A stretch of 64,000 bases of DNA from Misgurnus anguillicaudatus. Taxonomy: Eukaryota; Chordata; Actinopteri; Cypriniformes; Cobitidae. Positions 21,053 through 31,288 of this stretch are shown here, one piece after another. The notes under the pieces were generated by a model. The model had not been told where the DNA came from and did no database searches. It saw only the letters and a list, made by a program, of their open reading frames with translations. How positions within the stretch are numbered: position 1 is the stretch's first letter; each line of letters begins with the position of its first letter. The stretch covers positions 31,832,501 to 31,896,500 of the forward strand of contig NC_073358.2 of the NCBI RefSeq assembly GCF_027580225.2, read 5' to 3'. Both the position numbers and the translations under genes were made by a program.

Positions 21053-22687
21053 GGCCCTCATTTATCATTCTTGCGTAGAAACGGGCGTATATGTTGGCGT
21101 AAGATTATGCTTACACTCCTCTCACCGCCTGATTTATGAAACTGTGCGTACTGTTGATATTCAGGTGTACGCAATATCTGCCCTTCATAAATGCCGCGGC
21201 TGAAAACGATCGTCATTAGAATAACACGCCCATATAAATTCAAGTCTCCACCTCCCCCACGCCCTCATTTTACGACATTGACACATGGAAGACGGCAAAG
21301 AAGACAAACCGGGGAAGTGGAAAGAAACAAAATTGTTTTATTTGGGAGTTTAAAGAGCGGGATTAAAGACACATTAATAATTGCATGACATTTTGTAATA
21401 TTTGTATTATTATTTTTATTATTAATGACGCTTAATTGATATTTAGAATAATAATAATAATTATTATTATTATTATTATTATCATTATTATTTACTGTTG
21501 CCTACATCTTAATTATGTGTCTGCTTAATGGTTTGGTTAAGTTTTTTTAAAAATAATATTTTAAAATGATGTAGTAACTTTTATAGTGTGTTTTTCTGTA
21601 TTTACATACAGTTGTTTGTTAGCTAAGATCCAGTTTCATACGGAGCTCCGGATATAATTCAAATTAACAATTTGTTTCCACGACATCCACATGTTTTACT
21701 AGGCTAATTCATAATTTGAAGTAATAATAATTGTAATAGTAATGAAATATTATAATAATTAATCCCAAGGAACAAACTGTTGAATATTGGGAACGAATTT
21801 TATATTTATGGCCATACTTTAGACTAAATAAGAAAAAGAAGTGTCCATAATGTAGCATAAAAGATAATTCGTGGCCATGATTTTGTCCGCATGTCATCAT
21901 GATCGGATTTATGGCTCCATTCAACACAAACATTTTACTTTACCTATTCATTTATTTATCATGGAATAACTAGCTTACCTTTTGATGCATTATTACCATG
22001 TTTTCGTAGCACATCCTTGTGCTTTCTTGCAATGTGCCGCTTCAGATTCCAGGATGAATATTTGCTAACTTTTACAGTCTCTCCGCACTTCCTTTTAATG
22101 TTTTCTTCCTGTCCAATATTAACTTTGATTTTTACTTTACATTTATGATAAGGATTGAATTCCACAACTTATTGCTAGACGTTTTTACAGATTCTCGAAC
22201 TAGCAAATTATCAAAGGGCGTTCTGGGTTCAACGAGCGGTGCTGAGCGAGCGGACTTTTTAGAAAGGCGCTTTACCGCTCCGCTCACATGCTTTGCACTG
22301 AAACGTCATGTATAGCGACCATTCTCTCAACTTAAGTAATACATATGCATTCAAATCAAATGCTTTGGTAAAGTCTCTCAAATTAAACATTGAAGTCCAT
22401 GTTGCATAAAAATAAACACTGAAGTTTGTAATTATTATGTTTTTTTTACAGTGGGTCATAATATATCATATATTTTAGTTTGTCAGTGCGTTTTGTGGTG
22501 TTAGGAAGTGTTTGCGCATTTCTGCACTAACTCAAAATGTGCGTACACCACCTCCTGAGCAGGCGTAGGATTTGAGCGTACCGTACGCCAACGTCCATAT
22601 TGATAAATCTCAAAGTCACCGTGGTTTTGGGTGTACGCCAGGTGTACGCTGGAATTTTGGTGTACGCACTTTTGATAAATGAGGGCC
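21053..22687 (-). mobile_element. 1.6-kb element with GGCCCTCATTTATC ends
   Basis: GGCCCTCATTTATCATTCTT at the left pairs with TTTTGATAAATGAGGGCC at the right. It lies inside the leader of Tc1 B. The flanks ATT (21,050-21,052) and ACT (22,688-22,690) fit a 3-bp duplication with one change. GTGTACGC-type repeats cluster near the right end. It holds an AATAAT/ATTATT tract (about 21,446-21,490) and a BED-like fragment on the reverse strand. Confidence 0.8.
21959..22165 (-). pseudogene. BED-type zinc-finger fragment of a transposase
   Basis: The 68-codon frame contains IKRKCGETVKVSKYSSWNLK, continuing RHIARKHKDVLRKHG. A cysteine followed by N-L-K-R-H-x3-K-H is the second half of a BED-type finger, which binds DNA at transposon ends in hAT-like and some other families. 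The usual first Cys pair is not complete. No catalytic domain is attached. Probably a surviving exon of a dead transposase carried by the surrounding element. Confidence 0.55.
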
Positions 22688-22797
22688 ACTGTGTTTGTCA
22701 ATACCATTGACTTGAAGATGAAGATCAGATCACATTTTATGACACATTTATTCAGAAAATTATGAAATTCCAAAAGGTTCACCTACTTGCCACTGTA

Positions 22798-23774
22798 AAT
22801 ATATAGAAAGAGAAGGACAGTGAGTGGTAGAAACAGGGAAAGTGAGAAGTTAAAGTGAAAGAGAAATGGAATTATAGAGAAAGGAGAGTGATAACCCTGG
22901 CTACTCTTCTACGACTGAGGAGGGAGCGGCCTCTGTGGGCTCCTGCTGTAACCATAGCAACGGTTGGAAGAGGAAGAGGAAGTAGCAGAAAATAGACTGT
23001 GGCTTTGCTGAGCCCTGCAGTCCTACAGCAGCGCTCTCCTCCCCGCACCAGAGAGAAAGAGAGAGAATGAAACAAGTCATGTGGTGTAGGGTAAATAATT
23101 GGAGTCAAAGTAGCAGGGAGAGAAAAGTGAAAATTATAAGTCTAGCATAAGTCATAAGAGGAGAGAAGAGAACAGAAATGTGGAGACAAGGTGAGATGAA
23201 AAGAGATGAGAAAATCAAGAGTAGTGAACGGAGAAAGTGCAAAAACATGTTTAGTAGATGTTAAATGTTGATAAGATGAGAGCATAAGAAATGAAAAAGG
23301 GGAAAGAGAGAGAGGAGTAATTGCAATGACCCTGGAGAAAACAGAGGAGAGAAAAAGGAGAGAAGGTAGAGGAGACAGACAGAGAGAGAGAGAGAGAGAG
23401 AGGGTGGAACGTTCCAGAGGATGGAGGAGAAGAGCGAGTACACAGTGCAACCAAGAGGGAAAGAAAGGAAGGAGATACAGTATAGAGGAGATAAGGTATT
23501 GAGAAATGGAGGTTTTATTTTTTTTTGGGGGGGGGGCATGACATAGCAATGCACATAGGCCTTTAACCTGTGTACCGATTAAATTTAGTTATAAATGCAT
23601 TCAAAATATAGAAATCCACAGTAACGAAGCCATAGTGGTTTGTTTTTCTTTTTTAAACAAAATAGTTCACAAGAAAATAAAAATCTGACCATAATTTAAA
23701 AACCCTCCTGCCATGCCAGGTATTTATGACTTTATTCAGCTGACTTTTGCACAGTACTTTACATCCCTCAATAT
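22798..23774. repeat. Purine-rich spacer
   Basis: From about 22,800 to 23,515 the plus strand is dominated by A and G, with GAGA tracts (23,381-23,402) and a T run then G run at 23,516-23,537. Reverse-strand frames up to 135 codons are Leu/Ser/Pro translations of this bias and are not genes. Confidence 0.75.
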
Positions 23775-23925
23775 ACACTCCCAGAAAAAGGGTACAAAAG
23801 TTGTCACTGGGGCTGTACCTTTTCAAAAAGTACACTTTTGTACCCTAAAGGAACATATCTGTACCTAATGGTACATATTAGGACCTTTATAAAAGGCACC
23901 AATCCAGTGACAACTTTTGTAGTAA
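23775..23925. mobile_element. GTACAAAAGTTGTCACTGGGGC MITE, short copy
   Basis: GGGTACAAAAGTTGTCACTG at the left pairs with CCAGTGACAACTTTTGTA at the right, and units of GTACCTAATGGTACATATT lie between. The left TA-CACTC end is present; the right end is cut. Same family as the large nested host at 52,972-54,701. Confidence 0.75.
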
Positions 23926-24147
23926 TGATATTGTCTCTAGTATTAATATGTCTTCTGAAGTAAAATGGAACATTTGTGAGAGAAACAATTAATATTTTGA
24001 CCTTATTTAGCAATCAGTACACCAGGGATGGCATGAGGTTGAGGTAATTATGGGAGAATTTTCATTTCCCGGTGAATTATTCCATTAATGTGACATAATA
24101 TGGGTTATATGGTTTCCAAAATGGCACAATTGTGAGAATTCAGAAAT

Positions 24148-25150
24148 CAGGGTTCCCACGGGTCCTTGAAATCCTTGAAAGTTTGTGAATCTGGGAGAAA
24201 AAATTCAAGGTCCTGGTAAGTTTTTGAAAATATACATACATAGATACAGGTCACTAAAGGGCTTGAATCTAGTTTATGCAAGAATTTTTCTGAAAAAAAT
24301 CCATATTATTCCCTGTGTAGTGTAGGATAATATCAAAAATTCTAGATGTTTTAAGCACCCATGCTAAACTGTGTTTCTGTATGCGAATGTTGATTCATAC
24401 CAAAATGCATTTTTGCATAGTTGTGTTTGACACATGAAAACGTCTCGGATTACATATGTAACTTCTCCCTTGCCATACTTCCTGCGTCCCTGTAACACCG
24501 TCTTTGGCAATATTATAGATAGCGATATACTTCCTGGCTCCCGTGTCACCCTGTCTTTGTTGTTAAGCCTCACCATTGGTTGAATTTGATATACAGTATT
24601 TTCCGGACTATAAGTCGCTCCGGAGTATAAGTTGCATCAGTCAAAAAATGTGTCATTAAGAGGAAAAAAACATATATAAGTCGCACTGGACTATAAGTCG
24701 CAATTATTTAGAAAATTATTATTCCTTTTGCGGACATTTTTTTTGTTAAGTCTTTCTCCATTGTCTTTAAGTCAATGTTTCAGTTTTTTTCAGGGGTAGG
24801 CTACAGGAGCAACATATAGTGCCCTCTCATGACTGTAGACAGTAATGTTTTCCTTTGGTTCATGTTAGTCAGTATGAATTAATTTTGACATATAAGTCGC
24901 ACCTGACTATAAGTCGCAGGACCAACCAAACTATGAAAAAAAGTGTGACTTATAGTCCGGAAAATACTTTACACATTCAGACACACTTAGCCCTGGAGGC
25001 ATCCCCAAAGTGTCACCGCAGTGATGCAGTGCAACTGTAACAATGTATCTTAAAAGGTAACACGATGTAACCTTGCTCTCACTTGAAATGTGTCTCCACA
25101 TTTTGTCCTTGAATTTGAGGGCATTGGACCTGGAAAGTCCTTGAACTGCC
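24148..25150. mobile_element. hAT, CAGGGTTCCCAC family, copy 2, split
   Basis: The left end CAGGGTTCCCACGGGTCCTT is intact and the right end is cut near CCTTGAACTGCCGGGG. It aligns with 15,828-16,424. The MITE at 24,596-24,967 interrupts it between TTGATATACA and CACATTCAG. No transposase frame was recognised. Confidence 0.75.
24596..24967. mobile_element. hAT MITE, ACTATAAGYCGC family, copy 2
   Basis: GTATTTTCCGGACTATAAGT at the left pairs with ACTTATAGTCCGGAAAATAC at the right, a near-perfect 20-bp inverted repeat. The comparison copy at 15,828 shows the empty site GATATACACATTC. The duplication is imperfect to the eye (GATATACA against TTTACACA). Arms contain TATAAGTCGCA repeats. Confidence 0.85.
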
Positions 25151-25154
25151 GGGG

Positions 25155-26590
25155 TTAAATGTTTGTATTGAATAAAGCCATAATGCTTAGGTCACATGAG
25201 AACCACATCACTTTTACCTTATTAACAGCCCATCAAGCCAAACTGATTTACAGTGTCTTGAAAAAGCGTATTTGATTGCTTATAGTAACACACAATCATT
25301 GTTTTTAAATGGACATTTTAATGTTTGTGTGTTACTAATGCATACAGAATTGAAAAGCTGTTTGTACTAGACTGAGTTTCGGTTGCTATGCATGATGTGG
25401 TGATCAGAAGCAAACTATGTATTTTATTAATTACAAACTTGGATTGGATTGCTCTTGTATCTATTGGAACAAGACTTGTGTTGTACAGCCAACAGGCGCC
25501 TACAGACCACCCACAGTCCATTCACTGTCTGATGCATATTGCATGCAAAAATAGCAAGCCCTGGCTGAAATCACAAGTTCCAATCTGATTGGCTGTCTTT
25601 ACACCATTCGCAAGTGTAAAGACACAGACATTTTTTAAATGTTTTAAAGTTGTGTTAAAATGTACCGGGTACAATGATATTAGAAACTTAGCACTAAATT
25701 GCATGTAAAAACAAAAATAGCTTACCTAAAAAATGAAAAAGAAAATTGTTGTGCATGATGTAAAAAAGAAATGAATTGTGTCTGTCAAGTAAAATTTTAT
25801 CTAGTTCCACCTTTTTCTAGTGGTAAACCACATGGCTTCAGCACTGACACTGTGTTAATCTAGATCCATAGTATACCATTGAGCTTCATGTATGTTGTCT
25901 TTGCTGGGTGTTTGGCAGACTGATCAGCTGTCCAGACTCTTGGCCTGCACAAAGAGTTCAGCACTGAGGCACGTGGCTGTCAATGCTTTATCTTACTGAG
26001 ACAGTGAGGGGTGGTGACCACACGGGGGGTCTCATTGTGCGTGCGTGTATGCGTGCACGTGCGGGCGATTGAAATGGGCTGGATTAAACAGCTGTGGTCA
26101 AAAGATGGATAAAGGGAGGTACCACATTTAACTTGGCAATGGATGGACTGATGACCGTTCCTTCCTTTCAAGCCTCTCCATTTCCTTTTTCTTTATATGT
26201 TCTGTCTTCTAGGAGTCCAAATCACTGTTCAATTTCACTTTTTAAACAATAGTTTACACTTGTGCGTATCAAAAAAGATTAACTCTTTATTGCACAGGTA
26301 TGTGTTTTTATACTAATAATAAAATATTTAAAGCCATGTGGTTTAAAGTAAACATTGTTTACATTTTTAATATAGATTGAGAATAAGGTAGATACTAGAT
26401 AGTTTCATTTAACGGTTTTACATACTTGTGTGTTAGAATCGTGTTTGTTAAATTGTCCCTCACTTCTGCAACTTCACTTACCTCCTTGACATCCATCAGC
26501 CACCCTTACTTCACTTTTATTTCTGTTAGGTTTTGGGAGGTGGCACTTGTGTGGCATGCAATCCAAAGCTGAAAACCTTAAACACTTAAG
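25155..26590. other. Spacer, no gene
   Basis: Frames of 60-67 codons around 25,318-25,704 and 25,980-26,171 overlap on opposite strands without motifs. A GTGCGTGCGTGTATGCGTGC patch starts near 26,037. I see no transposon ends; part of this could be unique host sequence. Confidence 0.4.
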
Positions 26591-26639
26591 TTTACATTAC
26601 ATTACATTGTACTGAAAAAAGTACTGAAACTCTCTTGAA

Positions 26640-27120
26640 CAGTGCCTCATACATCTTAAAAAGGGAAGCCGTTGGCTCTTTGATCGCCCCCTGGTGGCTG
26701 GCTGCAGTACAAGCCATAAACCCCGCCCTCTCCATGCAAACGAACGGGACTCGGCTCTAAATAAAAAATGATTTACACTTCCAATAAAATTTTCCGGAAA
26801 ATGGTTTTGGTCTTTTAAGGTAGTTTTTATCACGCTGATATATGTTCAATTGTTCATTTTTTGTGATAAATTTCATTTTAGCTAGTAATTTGATAGAAAC
26901 GGGGTGTGTAGGTATGATTGGCGTGGTATAATTGGGCGTGCAAGTTTTTGGGCGGAAGTTTGATTCCGCGACTCCACCTCTTGCTCCGCCTCTGTGCATT
27001 CCCTGGCTCCAAACTGACGTTTTTACGTAACATGGCAGCACCCATGGTCGGACATTTTTAGCGTTGATTTATTACAATGGAAGGAAGCGATGTCGCATCG
27101 GCCATCTTTTTTACAGTCAC
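26640..27120. repeat. Probable dispersed repeat, unclassified
   Basis: GATCGCCCCCTGGTGGCTGG, CTGCAGTACAAGCCATAAAC and CCCCGCCCTCTCCATG resemble a widely spread fish repeat (recalled). No ends or duplication could be defined. The 94- and 78-codon reverse frames are not recognised. Confidence 0.35.
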
Positions 27121-27194
27121 TAATCACTAAAACGTGTGTAGTGTAGGGTGTCTAAACTTTAGAAATCCCAGACCACTTGTTTTCCCCATTGCCA

Positions 27195-27332
27195 CACTCT
27201 AAAAAATGTTGGGTTGTTTTTGGTCAATATTGGACAGAAATCACTGCCAGGTTAAAAAAAACACAATGCTGGGTTGTTTCCATGATTGAGTAACTACAAC
27301 CCAGCAATTGGGTTAAAACAATCCCTGGTTTA
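27195..27332. mobile_element. CACTCT-AAAATG-TGGGTT MITE fragment
   Basis: CACTCTAAAAAATGTTGGGT followed by TGTTTTTGGTCAATATTGGACAG matches the element at 54,373-54,602 (GGGTTATTTTTGACCCA and ATATTGGACAG). The right terminus is missing. Confidence 0.6.
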
Positions 27333-27536
27333 AAACACGTTTTTTTGCTGGTCCACTGGCTAAACCAGTACCAAACCACCACTACACTGCAACATGTGCA
27401 TTGAAATTCTTAACTCATTAAGTTCACAAACAAAAAAAAGTTCAATAAATTAACCCATACAGTCATTATAAGCTTTGCTTCTTTAAGGCAGAGTTCAAGA
27501 AAAATTGGCATGATATTGTCAGATTTAGCCACAACT

Positions 27537-28118
27537 TCAATTAAATGGACCTAATACAACTTGAAGTGTCCCGTTCCATCGCAGAGCCCCACCTGTTCCA
27601 CTCTGTGACCTTCCTGGAGTAAAACCAAACGTCTCCATCTCGTTCTTTAGCTGCGGCTTCTTACACGGGGCCACAGGAGGGAGTTGCTGGGAAACCAGGC
27701 ATACGCGGCCAAATTGCTCCGTTTTGCCAGATGTCTTGTGGAGTGAATCATGTAGCACCGGTGTCTGAACCAGCCCCCAATACACGTTTAAGCACGAACG
27801 CATACAGAGTGCTACGGCTTGAACTGCATAAGGTTCTAAGGCCCTTTCATTGTTGCCAATAGACTCGAGCCCCAATTCTTGCCAGAGGCTGTCATGGCAC
27901 AATGAAGGGTTTGTATTAAATCTGAACAGCACAGGGCACAGAATAAGGTCTCTGTCTGTATATGTACCTATTTCTCTCGTTCTCCCCCAGGAACACACAC
28001 ACTCAATCAATGGTCTTTCCTCAGCTCCCAATAGACCTTCAAAGTGGATCCCCTCAGTCAGGGAGGCCTCAAAGCTTTCTGCTTCATGTGTGAGACCTTG
28101 CCTGGTGTCAAAGAGCAA
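27537..28118 (-). other. 193-codon open frame in a less AT-rich block
   Basis: This is the longest open frame in the window. The translated product has no signal peptide, membrane segment or motif I recognise, and the composition is not strongly protein-like. The forward strand is also open over 27,850-28,260. The block 27,540-28,140 shows no transposon ends, so the openness may reflect base composition or a conserved host element such as an enhancer or exon. I would not call it a gene on this evidence. Confidence 0.2.
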
Positions 28119-28138
28119 ATGCTCTAACCGAAAAGAGG
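27991..28138 (+). other. Weak candidate host exon
   Basis: A pyrimidine-rich acceptor (CTCTCGTTCTCCCCCAG, ending 27,990) precedes and a consensus donor (AGAGG then GTGAGTATA, from 28,139) follows. One frame stays open across all 148 bp, reading EHTHSINGLSSAPNRPSKW and onward through CSNRKE. The protein is not recognised. Exon length is not a multiple of three, so the phase changes. An alternative is chance: open frames of this length are common. The reverse strand is also open here. Confidence 0.2.
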
Positions 28139-29283
28139 GTGAGTATAAATATGTTTTTCATGCTTTCAGAAGATACATGTATATCATTTTGTGCAAATGT
28201 CTTAGGCTATCACCATCTTTGTTGTTTTACACAAAATCTAAAAGAACAAACATTCTTTGAAACAAAATGGCTTGCAAACATTTTTTTAATTAAGCTCTTG
28301 AACTCTTTTGAGGAGACTGAAGTCCTAAAGTCATTCAGTTAGCATTAGAAATTAGGGTTTCATTTAATTTAGATTTAATACAGCCTCCTGGTTCCTCCTG
28401 GTTCATGCTATACACCTAGACATGTTGATTCCAAACTAAACGTCCAGAGTGTGCATTTTAATCTGTTGTTTTGTATCAGGATACTTGTCGTTCAGCCATC
28501 AAAACGCAGAAAATAAATTAATTTCCACAGGACAAAGAACCCCCGAAAAAGTGGATTGTTAAAATTAGAAGGGACATATGACCTAATTTGAGATGATAAT
28601 AGCGCATTGTGTACATGATATCTGTTTTGGATATTAGCCTGCTGGCTAATCGCTAATTCCTCATAAAAAGCATGTAAGCATGTTTACTTTTCTTTAAAAC
28701 ACCAATATAGTGTAGCAATACAATATTTTATGACAGCCACTAAGTATACACCTCCAGTTCATAGAACATAAGAGTATGTCCCATGTCTTTTCTCTGTTGT
28801 GTTTTTTCAAGACATTGACTTAATAACGTGTGATTAACTTAACAAGCTATTTACTTGTTAGTACCCCAAAGTTGTGTACAAATGTATTTTAGTTTTTAAC
28901 ATGCCTTGCGTTTTTTGTAATCTGTACAAATTGGAGATATGTACTTAGTTATAGGACTATATTACTGTTTTAAAGAAAAGTAAGCATGCTTACAACATAT
29001 TAGAAATTGGGGATTAGCCAACAGGCTAATAATAAAACAGATTTTATATACACATTGCGCTGCTCTTATCTCAAAATTGGGTCATATGTCCTTCTCATTT
29101 TAAAAATCTACTTTTTCTGGCATAATTTGTAAAATTATGTGTTTTCTGTGTTTTGATGGCTAAATGACCAGCATCCCAGTACAAAACAATAGGTTTGAAG
29201 CGCACGCTCTGGATGCCATCCTTCACATTCCTCGTTTTGGAATCAACATGGCGGCAGGCTGAATAAGGCGTACTGCTGAAGTG
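28139..29283. other. Spacer with a diffuse inverted repeat
   Basis: Mostly AT-rich. GTGGATTGTTAAAATTAGAAGGGACATATGACCTAATTTGAG near 28,551-28,593 recurs inverted near 29,077-29,115 (CAAAATTGGGTCATATGTCC and onward), and AGCATGTAAGCATG/TAGCCAGCAGGCTAAT-type blocks pair between them. This suggests an old element of about 0.8 kb (roughly 28,430-29,240) with inverted ends: CAAAACGCAGAAAATAAATT at the left faces AATTATGTGTTTTCTGTGTTTTG at the right. Not assigned to a family. Confidence 0.55.
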
Positions 29284-29286
29284 TAA

Positions 29287-29703
29287 TGCTGCGTTCACAC
29301 CAGAGTCGTCAAGTGCGAGTGATTTTAATGTTAAGTCAATGTAAGGACGCGTTGACGCTCGACTGGACATCTCGCGAATGAGGTGTTTAGCGTGGTGCAG
29401 TAGACGCGGTTCTGACTTATTCGCGCATCTAGTTCACGCGAATGACGCGAATTGAGCATTGCCACGGGAACCATGCAAGTTGAAAAATCTGAACTTTGTC
29501 GGAAAAACGCGCTACGTTAATCAATTAGGAGCTTGCTCTAGTAGTGACATGATTACAGGAAGTTAGCACAGTCTCAGGAATTTCCGCGTGAATTTCTCGA
29601 TGACTAGAATTTCACATGCGGCTTTCACGCACGAATGAAGCGAGTACACTCAAAATGTTCAAGCGTTCAACTACGCGCGGTACACACGAATGTGAACCCA
29701 CAG
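29287..29703. mobile_element. Harbinger-type MITE, family H2 copy 2
   Basis: TGCTGCGTTCACACCAGAGT at the left and AATGTGAACCCACAG at the right, flanked by TAA (29,284-29,286 and 29,704-29,706). The interior resembles 43,723-44,195 in reverse: GAAGTTAGCACAG region and GAGCTTGCTCTAGTAGTGAC. Confidence 0.85.
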
Positions 29704-29757
29704 TAAGGGGAGGTCACACTTAACACTTTAAGTAATAATTGTATTCAGTTTTTTTAA

Positions 29758-30406
29758 AGGGGATATTTCGCAAGACTATTTTAAAGGGATACTTCACTGA
29801 TTTAGCATTCAGCTTTGTATCTGTAGAAACCCGGCAGTATTACTGAATGACCATGTTTCCCTCCCTCATTTCCCCCTGAGAGGAGAGATATCTGCATTTT
29901 GGTTCTGCAAAAAAGTCCTCCGATGATGCAAAAATCGTCATATTACATCATCGGAGGACTTTTTTGCAGAACCAAAATGCAGATATCTCTCCTCTCAGGG
30001 GGAAATGAGGGAGGGAAACATGGTCATTCAGTAATACTGCCGGGTTTCTACAGATACAAAGCTGAATGCTAAATCGGTGAAGTATCCCTTTAAGATTTCA
30101 AATAAATCTTTTGTGTCCCCAGAGTACACAATTAGCACTTTATAGGTGTGAGCAAAGTGTGCTGTTTTGTGTGTGTCCTTTTAAATGGAAATGAGCTGAT
30201 CTCTGCACTAAATGGCAGTGCTGTAGTTGGCTAGTGCAGATTAAGAGGCGGTATTATCCCCTTCTGACATCACAAGGGGAGCCAAATTTGAATGACCAAT
30301 TTATTCACATGCTTGCAGGGAATGGTTTACCAAAACTAAGTTACTGGGTTGATCTTTTTTTACATTTTCTAGGTTGATAGAAGCACTGAGGACCCAATTA
30401 TAGCAC
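29758..30406. mobile_element. TTAA element, AAAGGGGATATTTCGC family, split
   Basis: The left end AGGGGATATTTCGCAAGACT follows TTAA (29,754-29,757). The right end AATTATAGCACTTAA gives TTAA at 30,407-30,410. A palindromic element (29,785-30,089) is inserted at an internal TTAA. The remaining part shares GTGTGTCCTTTTAAATGGAA, GGCAGTGCTGTAGTTGGCTA and ATGCTTGCAGGGAATGG with 34,469-34,963, so the two are related. Confidence 0.8.
29785..30089. mobile_element. Near-perfect palindromic TTAA element
   Basis: Including the flanking TTAA, arms 29,781-29,928 and 30,093-29,946 are each 148 bp. They are reverse complements with one difference seen by eye (CACTGATTT against CACCGATTT) and no indels, separated by a 17-bp spacer. 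TTAA on each side (29,781-29,784, 30,090-30,093) marks the target duplication in the host element. There is no coding frame. Transcripts would fold into a long hairpin. Confidence 0.95.
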
Positions 30407-30432
30407 TTAAACATGAAGTCATGTTTAAGTGC
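30403..30432. repeat. Perfect 14-bp stem hairpin
   Basis: GCACTTAAACATGA at 30,403-30,416 is followed by AG and its exact complement at 30,419-30,432. It spans the right TTAA of the preceding element. Possibly a small duplication made at the junction. Confidence 0.85.
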
Positions 30433-30601
30433 ATGAAGTCAGATTTTTATGATATTTCCTCTGTAATAGTGCATACAAATTTCCTGTATTTTCTGGTGTA
30501 TTCTAAAAAAACTGAGAAATAATTATATATGATCACTATACCATTACAAAAACAAAAAATCTTATGGTGGCATGGTGGCCTAAGACGTTTGCGCAGAACT
30601 G

Positions 30602-31213
30602 TATACTCTGATCAGCTATAACGTTATGACCACCTGCCTAATATTGTGTAGGTCCCCCATTTGACACCAAAACAGTCCTGACCCATCGATGCTTGGACTC
30701 CACTAGACCTTTCTATCAGAACCAGCATTCAATTTTCAGCAATTTCAGCTACAGTAGCTCGTCTGTTAGATCGGACCACACGGGTCAGCCTTTGCTCCCC
30801 ACGTGCATCAATAAGCCTTTACAACTTATGACCCTATTGCCGGTTCACTGTTTTTCCTTTTGTTGGACCACTTTTGATAGGTACTGACCACTGCAGACCG
30901 GGATCACCCCACAAGAGCTGCAGTTTTTGAGATGCTCTGACCAAGGTATTTAGCCATCACATTTTGGCCCCTGTCAAAGTCACCCAGATCCTTACGCTTG
31001 CACCATTTTTTCTGCTTCTAACACTTTAACTCATATGTCCTCAAAGTTGATGTGTTAGAAGCAACAGACGAGCTACTGTAGCTGAAATAGCTGATTCTGA
31101 TAGAGAGGTCAAGTGGAGTCCTGTCTCGACAGGTCAAGGCTGTTTTGGTGGCAAAAGGGAGACCTAGACAATATTAGGCAGGTGGTCATAATGTTATGGC
31201 TGATTGATGTATA
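30602..31213 (-). mobile_element. Internally deleted Tc1-like element, long ends
   Basis: TATAACGTTATGACCACCTG, continuing CCTAATATTG at the left, recurs inverted at the right (CAATATTAGGCAGGTGGTCA then TAATGTTATGGCTGA). Pairing continues for roughly 150 bp, to about 30,765 and from about 31,060. Only the N-terminal part of the transposase remains between the arms. Flanks are TA-rich, so the exact TA duplication is approximate. Confidence 0.8.
30720..31010 (-). pseudogene. Tc1-like transposase N-terminus, inactivated
   Basis: Read on the reverse strand, [20 protein letters not shown], then [10 protein letters not shown], a stop, then SRSAVVSTYQKWSNK are the paired helix-turn-helix start of Tc1-like transposases, which bind the terminal repeats. 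After this, VVRSNRRATVAEIAE-like residues appear in another frame around 30,740-30,780. The whole DDE catalytic domain is absent, so the element cannot have moved by itself in this form. Confidence 0.8.
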
Positions 31214-31288
31214 TATTGTACATATATTTCCATCTAAATTTCTAGCATATTTAACATATTTTATTCTATAAATAAAAATTCTGTCTTA

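Larger units (their letters stand above)
19918..22795 (-). mobile_element. Tc1-like transposon B, split, 3' end lost
   Basis: On the reverse strand the 5' inverted repeat starts at 22,795 (CAGTGGCAAGTAGGTGAACC, next to TA at 22,796-22,797). The leader is interrupted at 21,053-22,687 and resumes at 21,052. The transposase relic follows, and the element ends abruptly at about 19,918 against Tc1 A. Leader sequence on both sides of the insertion joins at AGACACATT and TGTGTTTGTCAATACC. Confidence 0.85.

Noticed and set aside
23142..23554. Reverse frames of 67-135 codons with hydrophobic Leu/Ser/Phe content
   Set aside because: Produced by a purine-rich plus strand; apparent membrane segments come from CT-rich codons.
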